DNA of 64,000 bases from Phylloscopus collybita (lineage: Eukaryota; Chordata; Aves; Passeriformes; Phylloscopidae). Made by a program: the position numbers and the translations under genes. Positions 30,109 through 42,100 of this stretch are shown here, in pieces (the first letter of the stretch is position 1; every line of letters starts with the position of its first letter). The stretch lies in assembly GCA_027886175.1 (NCBI GenBank), contig JAJNNQ010000137.1, forward strand, positions 10,048,001 to 10,112,000. The letters run 5' to 3'. The notes beneath the pieces are model-generated. The model saw only the letters and a program-made list of their open reading frames with translations, had not been told where the DNA came from and made no database searches.

Positions 30109-30968
30109 TTTTATTTTACAGTAATAGATATTTCTGTCCTCAGTGTAGGGGGCTTGTATTTGTCTATTGAGATACAAATTTGTGCAAATCTGATAAAAAA
30201 ATTAAATGAAAATCCATCGAGTCTCATAAAGGATCTGTCTCCCAATTAAATGCAGTGTAACCTAACTAAAGAAAATAACTCAGAGCATTTTCTTTCCTAT
30301 ATGCTTTAGTGGCTCTAGGCTGGGCTCTGTCCTAGAAGCAGCACTGGGTATTCCTCTTAAACCAGATTCACCTTTAACATCTCACTATTTAATTACAGCT
30401 GAATAGAAATTTTTACAAAATCAGTGCATTGTCTTGCAACTCTGGAACTGTACCAACTAGACTGGTGGTGAAAGAATCTGGGTTAAGATGCATACTTAGA
30501 GTAGGATGGTACTAAGGTTTCCTTGCACTGCGTTAAAGAACATGAGTTTCTTCTTGTTTACTGCTCAATATTGGGTTTACAGCTTTCACTCATCGATCAA
30601 ATCGTGAATGCATGCGGATAGGAAGCAAGTAAAGTGTAGTAGAAGTGTTTCACTTGCTCAGAGGTCAAATGAAGGAACAAACAGAAGAAAAACAAAGAAT
30701 TTATACTTTATCAGAGTAAGCACTGATTATTGTGCATAGTATGAGTTGTAATAAATTAATGAGTTCTGGAATGTAACTTAAAGTATCTCTGCTCATATTG
30801 ATTTTTATTGAAATAGGGTGTCCTATAACACTACATAGCTTTATAAGCAGCACAAAGGTAACTTGAGAATGTTCATTATACATACAATTTTGAAAAACAC
30901 CTAAGTGACTTAGGTATTTTAGCTACTTTTCAAAGGATTACACTCCAATTTCTTTTCAAAGGACAGAA

Positions 30969-30976
30969 TGTAGATA
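30969..30976 (+). promoter_or_regulatory. SEMA3C: Pumilio-type element UGUAGAUA
   Basis: TGTAGATA matches the UGUANAUA consensus bound by PUM1 and PUM2. It lies about 860 bases after the SEMA3C stop codon. Confidence 0.45.
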
Positions 30977-31459
30977 TACTGTATAGTGTTTGTTCAGAAA
31001 TGAAAAATATAGATTATCTGTATTCTGTTCCATGATTAAATTGGAGCTGGTCTGCAATGTGGAAACAAGTCATAAGTGTCTTTGAAATTTTTAAAACATT
31101 ATTTTTTCAACTATTTTTCAAAGTTGCAATTATTTTAACTAGATTTTTCTAATTAAACCATTCCCATTTTCCAGTCTTTGTACCCTTTTTCTTTTCCATA
31201 TTATTTTCCCAATTTGCTCCTATTTTCAGTTCTCTGCTGAAAAGCAGATCAAGAGAAAAAAAAAGGAAAAGAAAAAAAATATTAGAATGGGGGAAAAATA
31301 CTGAAAAATGGGTTTGGGTCAAAAACCAAAAAGGATAACTTGAGAGGCATGTTCAAACAGAAATCTTTTGTTTAAGAAGCAGCTGTCAGGTCTAGTGAAG
31401 CCAGTTTTGTTGAAAATTGGGTGAGTGTGCATCAAGCCATCCTAGGAAAAGCAATCTTC

Positions 31460-31487
31460 TTTTTTTTTTTTTTTTTTTTTTTTTTTT
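31460..31487 (+). repeat. Poly(T) tract, 28 bp
   Basis: An uninterrupted run of T inside the inferred 3' UTR. No retrotransposon body is recognisable next to it. Confidence 0.95.
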
Positions 31488-32162
31488 AGCAACACAAATG
31501 CCGAAAAGAGGGACAGCTCATCAATCCTTTCACTATGTAAGAGATTTCTGGAAGCCACTGAGTCTGTTCAAAACAGTATTAGGGATTAAAAATGTTATAT
31601 TAAAAATAAGTACTTTAGAAAAATCACAATTTGTGACACTATAAAAAAATATAAACTGATGTTCAGCTCAAAACTGAGCTATGTTAAGTTAAAATTCTGC
31701 TTTTAATAGAATACTCTGGGAGTAACTCTACAGGGCATGGGGGAGCACTTCTGGGCTTGTGCCTGTGTGAATTCAGTCTAGTGCAATGGAGGTAACACTG
31801 GTATTTACCTGCCTTTAATTGGATTGTTACTTTATCACCACTCATGAAGGATAGGTGGGAAGTGAGCCCTGATCACACCCTTTAAACAGTTTCTAAGTCC
31901 CTTTGATGCTGGTGGGAGCTCTCAGAATTTAATTTGTGTGCTTACTGCACACAAATGGCAGGGCCAGCCTGCTTATATATTGCCATCTAGTTAAGTGCTC
32001 TCCTTACTCCAGGCCGAAATGTGTATTTCTGCAATGTCTAGCCATTGATAACTAAGGTCCTTCTTATGGAAAGGATCAGGAAACTTTCTCTAACATCCAT
32101 GAGATTGAATTTGGCCCCAAGAACTGGCAAAGCAGATTCTGGAGGAATCTGGTGTTTCGGGG

Positions 32163-32201
32163 TTTTTTTCCTTCTTTTTTTTTTTTCTTTTTTTTTTTCT
32201 T

Positions 32202-32233
<32 letters not shown>

Positions 32234-32240
32234 CTTTTTT
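32163..32240 (+). repeat. Long T-rich pyrimidine tract
   Basis: Seventy-eight bases of T with isolated C and no purine, inside the inferred SEMA3C 3' UTR. It produces artificial poly-Lys and poly-Phe frames. Confidence 0.95.
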
Positions 32241-33046
32241 CTGAATATATATGTCTGACTTCAGACTGACTTCTCAAGTGTGTAAGTGACAAACCAAAAA
32301 CCGAGTGCCAAGAAACAAGAACTAGAACTACCTCCTGGAATGACACTAGTGCATGTTCTCTCTATGCTGCCATGCTCTTCCTATCTCCCCAGCAGACTCA
32401 CTGCAGAGTTAGTGTGGTACTAATGTCTATTGTGAGGATCATAATTGCTTCCAGATGGAATACAGTGATTATTAGGTATTTCAGGGTACAAATTGCCCTT
32501 TAAGTGGTTAGGTACAGTGATATTTTAATAGGCCCCCATTAGGCCTCAGAAATTGCAGTTACACTGTTTTCTAATAGAATATTGGCAATAAGGGATTCCG
32601 TTAAAACAATCAGCATAGCTCAGAGTTTCATATGATTATAAAATAATATTTTTAAAGCTGCTTCATGTACCATTATTATGGTATGACTGTTTAAGGGATT
32701 ATACTTAAACTAACATTTTTCCTGCTGCATGAGAACTCCAGTATATAAATATAATAAGCTTCTGTCAGTGTGTAACTGGTCCAAGCTTCCATGCTTTAGA
32801 AGCCTTCCTGCATGTATAGAGAAGTCAGGAGCCAGATGCTCAGCTGGTATAAACTAATGTAACTTCCTTGCTGTCCCTATAGCTACTGGGGTTGATATCA
32901 GCTGAGTGTTTGGCCTTAAATGTACAGAAAAGACAAACTGCAATTTTTGTTTAAAGTAGCCCCTCTACTGTAGGTAACACCAAAACTTAAGACTGTAATA
33001 TTATTTGTGCTATTTAATACTTCCTATTTTGAGGATTTCTAAATAA

Positions 33047-33054
33047 TGTACATA
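33047..33054 (+). promoter_or_regulatory. SEMA3C: Pumilio-type element UGUACAUA
   Basis: TGTACATA matches UGUANAUA. It lies in an AU-rich stretch about 370 bases before the poly(A) signal. Confidence 0.5.
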
Positions 33055-33239
33055 ATTTTATTCCTTAAAAATGCAAAAGCAAAATGATTTCTAGGCATAA
33101 CTTCACCAAATGTAAAGATATGTTCTCTGCCAAGAACTTCACTGTGTATTGGTATTTTTTTTTTGCCTTTTTATTTTGTTAGTTTGTAAAGTTTGCTGAA
33201 ATCTTGACCTAACAATGTGTTCTTTGCAATTATTGTTAC

Positions 33240-33247
33240 TGTAGATA
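33240..33247 (+). promoter_or_regulatory. SEMA3C: Pumilio-type element UGUAGAUA
   Basis: TGTAGATA is the third UGUANAUA match in the UTR, 193 bases after the second and about 170 bases before the poly(A) signal. Confidence 0.5.
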
Positions 33248-33415
33248 TGCGTGTTTTATTAAGAGGATCTTGGTTTTAAAAGTGTAGGTATGTGTATAAG
33301 TTCCTAGCATGATGAAACTGTCCTGACAGTGAATATGCATCATATAGTGTGTAAGAAAGAACAAAATGTAGTTTAACATAGTGCTATTTAAATGAATATA
33401 TAAAATGCCCGACAA

Positions 33416-33421
33416 AATAAA
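33416..33421 (+). terminator. SEMA3C: SEMA3C poly(A) signal AATAAA
   Basis: AATAAA is followed at once by GTGTGTTGC and then by TTTGTTGGTTT about 25 bases on, a typical GU/U-rich downstream element. Cleavage would fall near 33,435-33,445. Confidence 0.65.
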
Positions 33422-34104
33422 GTGTGTTGCAACATCTTAAAAATTTGTTGGTTTCCCCCTTATGGAAGTGCATTAAAAAAAGGAACTTTTTTTTTTTTTT
33501 TTTTTTAAGAAAAGAACCTGAAAAGCAATTCCCTGGATTTTCTAAATAAGTTCAAGAAAATATTTGGAGCATCAGGTATTGTAGCTGGTCAATTACGAGC
33601 CCTGCTGTAGAGTGAAGCCCTAGTCACAGAGATACCAAGGAACTCAGGACAGTCAGAGATTAATTCTTTCGTAGATTATCCCATATAAGCACCTTGCATA
33701 AAAGTATGTTACTTTTATTCATTGTTAAAAAAAAAAAAAAAAGAGAAGAAAAAAATTTGTCTTCTCCTAGGAGTATAAAGTAAATCAGAAATGTCTGACT
33801 AAAAAAGTGGAGTGAAGTGTAAATGCTTTTTTCTTTTATTACACTGAGAGAAGAAAAAAAAACCAAAAACACAACAAGATGCCAAAAAAAAAAAATTCTG
33901 TGAAATCCTGATTCTTTCAGCTGAGACTCCTGGGCATTTCCCAGGCACCTCTACAGGGAGGACACGCTACTGGGGCCGCACCACAGGGAGTCACAGCTGT
34001 CTCCCAGTTTCCTGGCTTGTACTTGGAGTGAAATAACCTGCCTGACACCTACAGTATGCTCCTTTTTCCTGCAGTTATCATCCAAACCATGTTATTGCTG
34101 CTCT

Positions 34105-34108
<4 letters not shown>

Positions 34109-34157
<49 letters not shown>
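34109..34157 (+). repeat. Poly(A) tract, 49 bp
   Basis: Pure A run after CTCTTCTT. There is no poly(A) hexamer or LINE/SINE body upstream. Confidence 0.95.
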
Positions 34158-34159
<2 letters not shown>

Positions 34160-35955
34160 TGTTTTTCCAGATGGTTTTTAACAAGAAAGCATAGGTCCTC
34201 TTCAGTTCTTTGGGATAATAATTGAAAATTAAATGTCACAAATACTGACCTTGACAACAAGGTTCTGGATCGTTAAACCTGGATTTTGATTTCCCAGATA
34301 GATAGGTTGCTGCAAGGCTTTATGAGGTGTGAGTGGATAAGATGACCTCACTCCAGGATTTCCATACTGGCTGCTTCCTAGATGTGCTGCTGATATTGGA
34401 TAGTTACCTGCTCAGCACCCAGACCAGTCTGGGTCAGAAGCTGAATTTTCAAGCACTCCCACATGCTGTAAGAAATGTTTGGATAAGGCTCCAAACCAGA
34501 TGGACATTTCCAGACTTTTACACTCTGAGAAATCTTTCCCAGGTCTGATCCTCTGTCCATCCTGCTAAAGTTAACTTTTGCTGATCTTCTTCCCTGACTC
34601 TTTTTTACCCTCTCCCACAGGGTTGAGCATTTAAGGTTGATTCCTTGGCTCCTAGCAGTGCCAAAACAAGACATGGGACTACTCTGGGCATCAGACGTGA
34701 GAGCTCTGGGGGTCTGACGCTTCTCCCTTGATTTTCAAATGTCTGTTCAATCACTTTTTTTCCTCCTTTGGGAGCTACTGCTTCTTCTAAGGTCTCCCTT
34801 CTGGTGGCAAGATCTTTCTAAGTTTTCCCTTTGAGTAAATGCAGGATGCAGAACTCAAGGCACTTCCTCATGGGGCTGAGCAGTGTCAAGCACAGCCTCC
34901 TCCAGGCAGCCACAGAAGCCCAGAGGCAACCAGTGAAAAATGTTGCCTGCACAGGAGGGGCTGCCAACGCTGCTGTGGCTCCCAATGCTACCAGGTTGTT
35001 TTTGCCTCTGGAATTAATTGTTGCCTCCAGAGTGAAGTCAGCAGATGTAATTCTGTTGTGCAGGCCATAAAAAGATAGGTTGTGGCATTGTGGCTTTTGC
35101 CTAAAGCAATGGACTAGATCTCAGGAGACCAGTGCTTCTTTGTCCTTTGCACTGCAACTGGCTTGCTGAGCCCTCCTCTTGCACCCCAAGTGACTTCATG
35201 TGCTATGAGCCCAGGTACAACTACACAGAGATACTCACCACATTCAGGTCCCAGATATACATGCACATGTAGAGCTACCTGCATACAGAGGAGCTTTTCT
35301 TTCCATGTAGCACTAACCTTTCTTCAACATTAGTGGGTGTCCTCTTCTGTTTCCACATGTGCAGAATCAGTCCTCACAGTCCCAAGACATCAACAGCTTG
35401 TAGGTACTGCCACTACCATCTCTGAGAGCATTTTAAAGGCAAGTAATTATTCAACAAAAGCTCTTCTATTCACTCTTCTTTCCAACTTACCTTGTTCTGT
35501 ACCATCTCAGCAAGAATTTCCTTTCAGCATCAGGAGACTAGCACAGCGTAAGTAATAAAAATGTTCTGTCATTTCTCATGTCTAGCCTAAACTTAAGGCT
35601 GAGATTTAAAGATGCTTTGGCATTCTGAACACTCCAAGAAGCAAATTCAACACAGCTGGCTCAGCAGTCAACAAATAATTACTCTACAGTGATAGACTGT
35701 CCTGTATCCCAGGACTCATTATTGGATTCCATATACAGCTTTACAGAGCAAACAGCATTTGTGTATTCTTAGCACTCTATCAGCTTCATTATTCCTGATT
35801 TGAATGCCTGATAAACGAACAGCCTCATAAGCCGGCCTTGTAAATGAACCTGGATGTTTGCTGAGCTCCACATTCAAGACAGTTTAGACCAAGGGATTTC
35901 AACATATCCAACATTTTATAGAGCCATATATTTTTTTTTCCAAAGGATTTTAGGG

Positions 35956-36001
<46 letters not shown>
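35956..36001 (+). repeat. Poly(A) tract, 46 bp
   Basis: Pure A run after TTTTAGGG and before GCTTAATTAAAAATGG. No repeat body was recognised. Confidence 0.95.
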
Positions 36002-36004
<3 letters not shown>

Positions 36005-39000
36005 TAATTAAAAATGGCCATTATTGCTGTCTATGGTACATGAGAGTTGATAAAAAGGATTGTTTTCTAGTTTGTACAGCAACATGCAGTGTGGGGAAGG
36101 AATAAGAAAAATGCATTTGCTTAACCTTGGGTTTACAACCCTTTGGATAGTTGCTGTTCCTTGGCTCTTTGCAGTAGTCCTTTTTCCAGTATCTGCTCTC
36201 CCTGTCTGCATTTCAAAGGCCCCTAAGAGCCATGCAGTTTATACTTTTTTTCATGCTGACAACTTAGGACATGATGTCCAGGGCATCCTTTCAGGCTTTT
36301 TGTATAATTAGACCTCAGTAAAAGCTGTATTACATACAATTTTGCCTATGATATCTGCCTAAGAAATTTCATTATTTGATTCAGTATTTGGGAAAAAAAA
36401 CAACTTGTAATATTTGTAAGTCTTTGCTGAAAATGGCACAGAGAGAAGGACAGGACCACAGATATAAACAGAGCAATGGAACATGCCATGGTCCTTTACA
36501 TCTACACTGTGAACATTTCCTCGCTGCTGCATGTTGTTATATGATAGAAACATATTATTCTTATATTAGCCTTGAAAGCCCAATTTTCCCATAGGTTAAA
36601 GCTCACCAAGACTAAGGTCCTTTTGCTGCTTTCAATGAGGTTCTGGTTGAGCCCTTTAAAGAGCTTTTATCCCCCCTTAATTTTGGTTAAAAATTAAGCC
36701 ATTTCCTCTTTCAAAAGCTCTTATTATTCCAGGGTTCTACTCCTATTTCTCTGTATCGACTTTTCTTTATTCCTTTTCCTTTCCTCAGCTGAACTCATAG
36801 TACCACTTTAACTCTTTTCATTATAACTCCCTTTCACACCAATACTCTGAAATATATTACCTATTATAATCTTCAAAAGATGCTGCACTTTGTTTCATCA
36901 AGTTTCTTTGCTTTGTAGTGTCAGCAAACAAAATATAAAAAGTATAAAACACCTCCAAGGTGTTTGTAGCCTTTGAGCTTAAGAGCAAGGATTGGAGCTA
37001 AACTACTAGCTAGATGTATGTGTTTGCACTCAATAAACACTAAAATTATATTTTGTTCTGTTATTTTCAGCACTACATTCACATTGCAGAGTGTTCTTTA
37101 TTCCATTCCTGACACTACAAGTATCCTAGCTAAAGGACTTTGTTTTGGGGAACTTGAGATATAGTAAAGGATATAGAATAAAAATATCAATAGATTATAT
37201 TATACAGATCTATTTGTCAGATTGCCAGTCTTAAACACCTTCAGTTAAATTATTTGTAGAAGAAATTATTTTGTAATTCAGGTTAATAATGAAAATAATT
37301 AGTCCAAGCTATCCAAAGCAGTGAACACAAAAATTGTTCCTAAGACTGTTCTTTGGAGGGGTAAAAGCTTTTGCCACAGAAGAGAAAGATCACTTTTATT
37401 AATATAGCAACAAATGTAATAATTTTCCAGGTGCCTCCTTCACATATATGGGACAAAAAGGAGCTTACAAGTTTTCTTCCCTTTGCTGGTTTTCTAAGAT
37501 TAATGATATTTACCTATATATGGGTATTTCCTGTTCATGGATCTGCCCTGTGCTGTGCCTTCCACCTAGAGATGTCTGAGCTATGAGGAAATGGTTAAAG
37601 CAGAGAATACCATGCCTGCTGAGCTATCCAGGGGTCCAGAAGTAAGGAATAATGTTTGGTGCCATTTGGTAACCACCTGGCCCTCTGGAGAATGCTAGTC
37701 ATCTCCTTGCAGAGGGGCTCTTGTGGTGCAGTACACACAGGCCAGGGAGCCCCAAATGGAGTTAGGGACAGTTCATTTTCTAGTGTTGCTGGAGACCAGC
37801 TAGAGATTAACAAAGAAAGAATTGCCTTGCCAGTTTATTCGATCCTGTCAAGAAGGCAAGCTGTTATTTTGAAAGGAGCTAACGACACGACGGCGAAAAC
37901 CATATAAGCTGAACAGAAACTTCCCCTGTATCCTCCAGCCAACTGTAAATTCAGCCAGCAGATATCTTGGAAATGGTACAAGCCTTCCTGCATTGAGAGC
38001 ACTCAGGTTGGGGTGCCAAGAATAAATCTCCCTCTGAGGGAAACCTCTGAAGTAACTGCTGTTGACTGAGCTGTTCCTGGCTGTGAAGGCAGAGCTGAGT
38101 GTGGCAGACAGTGTCATGCCATGCCAGATGCTGCATCCCCCCGGCCCTGTTTACACCAGATTTTGCCTTACTTGTCACTGTGGGAAGAGAAGGAAATGGT
38201 GCAGTACCCCTTCCTTTGCTCAGACTGGCAGCTCTGGGCCTCTCCTTCGGTTTACTCCAGCTACTCCTTGCTGTCCCAGAAAGCTGAGCCTGTCATAAAC
38301 ACCATTTAACTGGTTGATTAAGTCAATTCACAGCTGCTTTTCATCACCAGAATTTTGCAAAGCAACCATTGGGTCTAGGCCATTATTTTAAGTCCCTCTA
38401 TGAGGAGAGAGCACTGAGTTACACAGAATTGGGTCATACCAGCATCCCAAAGAAGGGCACAAGCAGCAACCAGGAACTCTGATTTGTAAATAATTCTTGA
38501 CACTGACCTTTTTCAGCTGTAAGATGGGAGAAGAGTTTCTTAAATGTTTACAGCATTCTACACACGTGTATTTCACTAAACAAGGTGTAATAGGCTTTCA
38601 ACTGGAAATTTAGCTACTGGAAAAAAAAACAGAAAATACACACCGCATGAAAGACCCAGAACTTAAGCGAAGGCAGTTCATGCTAAAATACCCTGAGTCT
38701 TAAGCAATGTCATAAACTCTAATGACATTGGCTAATGCATTCATTATCTAGCAATTCCTATCCACAGATCCTAGGAAAGATCCAGCAAGTATTTCCTTGA
38801 AGACTTTTTAAATTGCATCCCAGTCCAATGCAGTCCCTTTCTCAGTTCCTTAAGCCAGGTTCCTAGTGAAAACTCCTACTGAGGTTACTCAGCTTGGATG
38901 AGTGAGGGCTGAATAAGGCCTGTGGGATTTAGTTTTCTAAGAACCATGCTCAGTCTCCTTTTCCTGTGTCCAGGGTCTTCTGAATTGGAAATCTTTCTCA

Positions 39001-39168
39001 CCACCTGGTCAAGGGTGATCTATAAACTCTCTTTATAAATTCATTCCAAATCACTGAGAACATTTATTTTCAGTGTTATTTATTTTAGGTTACTATGGCC
39101 ATAGTTACCATATACAAATTTAGATTATTGCAAACACACAGTAATTAAAAAATATTCAGAATATATTT

Positions 39169-39199
39169 AAAAAAAAAAAAAAGAGAGAGAGAGAGAGAA
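39169..39199 (+). repeat. Poly(A) and (GA)n microsatellite
   Basis: About 13 A bases followed by about eight GA units. Confidence 0.9.
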
Positions 39200-42100
39200 G
39201 AATGGTCTCAGTAAACATTAAGAAAAAATCAAACCCCAATATTAGAATTAAATTATCTCCTACACATTCTGGCATTATGTAGAAATTTAAATGCACTCTT
39301 ATGCTGTTTTTATTTGACAAATCTCTGTCAAAAGTGTGAAAATTTTATTCCTCTCCATCATCATCCACACCCCTGGATTATTTTCACTACTCTGAATGAC
39401 TAGTAAGGTTGCTAAACAGTTTCTTCATTGGATGTTCACCCTTGTAGGAAAAACCACTTTTTCAGGAGTGCAGTCCTAAACAAAATGGAGACACATGGAT
39501 GAATTTGTAACCCCAGCTGTCCTGTGACTGTGCTGTTTAGTCCATGAACTCCAGCAACACCATTATTGCCAGTCTAATGAATTGTGGCTGTTGGGACTTG
39601 TTTGCTGCCTTGAAGTTGCCTTTAACGTTGGCTAGATGGTGCTAGAACACATTGCATTACATTAACGAGCATATGGCTCACATTCTTCTTACTGTTGATC
39701 AGAGACTACTAAAAACTTGGGTTTACAATGTGTCTCCACAGTTAAAAATTGTAAAATGAGCCAGTTCTACAGTTCAGTCCTGGACTAGAAACTATTAACA
39801 GTGCACTTCTAACTAAATATTGATTTGGTTTTAAGGATGACACTTTTTAAAATGTAAATTTAAAAATTCCTTCCATTGCCATAGGTAATAGCTACTTGGC
39901 CATGTACTAGGGCTTTGTACCTCTGGAGGTTTGTCTTTCTTAATAAAGGAATTTTTTACCAGTTTTGCAGCTTAAATTTTCTTGCTGCCACAAATCTTGA
40001 CCCTTGATCTCTCTGTCTTTGCAGGGTGGTTCTGTGTTTTTCTTTGCTTGTTTGCCTGTAACTCACTTGGGTCCACTGACTCAAAGAAACATGTAATTTA
40101 ATTAATATGACAGAGCTGCAGACACAGTTGAGCACAGCCTGAATTTATATTTTCATTTGGCTGGTCAGAAAATTGGTTGCAATTCAAAATGAGTATGTCA
40201 TTCCAGATCTCACACTCTGTTCTGTGGACAGCTACACACACATAGCAACAGCTGAAATGAAAATGCAAGTCTCAAAGGACATTTAACTTCCAATATTTTC
40301 AGCTTCTCTTATCACCACTGACCCACACTGCATATTGGCCTTTCCACAAAGATAAAAAATAGATTCAAGATGATGAAAAAGTAGTGATAGCAAATAATCA
40401 CCATATATATCTAGACCATCCTCATATTCTGCTTGTAAGCAAACAATTGCTGATATTTTATAACAAGCCTTGGGAAGATGATTTGGACCTTTGCTGATGT
40501 GTGCTAGCTGATTCAGTAAAGCCTGCAGGAGCATCCTACTGCTGCACAGTGATATCCAGGGACATGAGCAAGCTGACCACAGCTCAGCCACTGCCGTGGA
40601 TGTAGTTCCATGTTTGTAAAACAGCAGAAGGTTCCCTTTCACCTCCAGTTTTGAATCTGAATTTACAAAGAGATTTTTTTTTTTTGCAACACATGTACTG
40701 AAAAAACAAAAAAGAAAACTGCCACAGAGAAAACACTTTTCTGTTAAGGTAATATTGATACAGCTGTTTATTGCCCAACACACTGAGGGAAACACCACCT
40801 CAATGAGGTCAAAGGGCTTTCAAATAAACATTAACACACTTTCTGCAGGAGTAAGTTTCAAATTATTGCAGAAGTACGTGTCACATGAATGCAGATCTCA
40901 TTGATCATTCATTCAGGATTTGCTGCTGTCAGTCCTTCTCCTTGAGGAAGAGGTGTTGAAGTCTCAGGCCACAACATTGGGCTGCTCTGTGTAGTATGAA
41001 TTAGAAGGAAGCCCTGGGCTGGATTTCAGTGCAATCAGAACAAGAGGGAGGTTTAAATGTTTAAAGAGAACAGAGTGTTGGTTTGTCTGTCAGGTGACAG
41101 TCCTGAACAGTGTGTTACTGAGGCTTATGAGATTTCTTCTTTTCCTTTCTCTTTTTTCCATACAAAACCAAACAGTGGCATGAGATACTCAGATACCCCT
41201 GTTTAAGATGTAACAAGAGCCCTAATCTCAAATTGGTTGAGAGAAGCAAATCAAACCTCTTCTGGTTGGGGAACAATCGGCATTTGAGTTAGGCCGTGAC
41301 CTGTGATTGAAATGGAAGAGAGGATTCTTCCTCTGGATGTGTTTGTCTGGGCTTGTACATAATCTGAGAGCAGCTACAGGTTCATACTTTTTAATCAGAA
41401 TAATACCTTCTGTGGAAAACCTCAAAAGTCTTAAGAGCTTAGGTGACTGTGCTCACCTGTGGGCAGATGACACTTAGGAGATTGCGGCCGGAAAGTAGGT
41501 CAAGTGAGTTTTGGTTGAGGCATCCAGAGAGAGAGATGCAACATCCTGAAGAGACAGTTCTCCTGAAGATAGGTCCCATGATCAACACAAAAGATTTATT
41601 CCAAGATAACACCCAAAACTTTCTCTCTAGTGCTGGGCAGCCCTAAACACAGCAGATGTTGTGAGTGGAGCTACTTCTTTCATATTTCACTGTGACAGCT
41701 CCAGGCCAGTCCCCTGCTCTTGGCCCTGGTCAGATACACAAATGATGGTCTTCTTCCAGGTCAGCAAGGCAGGGAAGAGGCAGGAGTCAAAGGGCAGGAC
41801 AGCTGAAAGGCTGCAGTGATAACTGAGTTGCTTGCCAGATACACATGAATCATCATTGACTTCTCTATGTTGTTGAGTGTCTGCTCCCAGGAACTGCTTT
41901 CTCCACCTTATCCAGCTTCCAGACTGCTGTTACAGAAGAGATACACAAACTTAATGTTCTTTCTGAAAAGTAACTCAGACTATCCAGCACACCTCTGTGA
42001 CCACAGCACCTGATCAAACTTGATTTTAAATTACCTAATTTAATTGTAGGAAATGGCCTTTGGCCTTATGCCACTGCTTTTAAAAGAATTGCTTCAGCTC

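Larger units (their letters stand above)
30109..33440 (+). other. SEMA3C: SEMA3C 3' UTR (inferred)
   Basis: No open frame of note follows the stop. The first hexamer with good downstream context is AATAAA at 33,416-33,421, so the UTR is taken as about 3.3 kb, similar in scale to the mammalian gene. It is AU-rich and contains three UGUANAUA Pumilio-type sites (30,969, 33,047 and 33,240), a let-7-seed complement CTACCTC (32,328-32,334), an early AATAAA at 30,750-30,755 and two long T-rich tracts. The exact end is inferred from signals only. Confidence 0.65.

Noticed and set aside
32328..32334. let-7 target site in the SEMA3C 3' UTR
   Set aside because: Only a 7-base seed match, expected by chance in a UTR of this length. 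Noted in the UTR entry but not claimed as a finding.
40283..40798. 171-codon minus-strand open frame in the intergenic region
   Set aside because: The translation has no recognisable family or domain and uneven composition, and a poly-Lys stretch comes from a simple A/T run. Probably chance.
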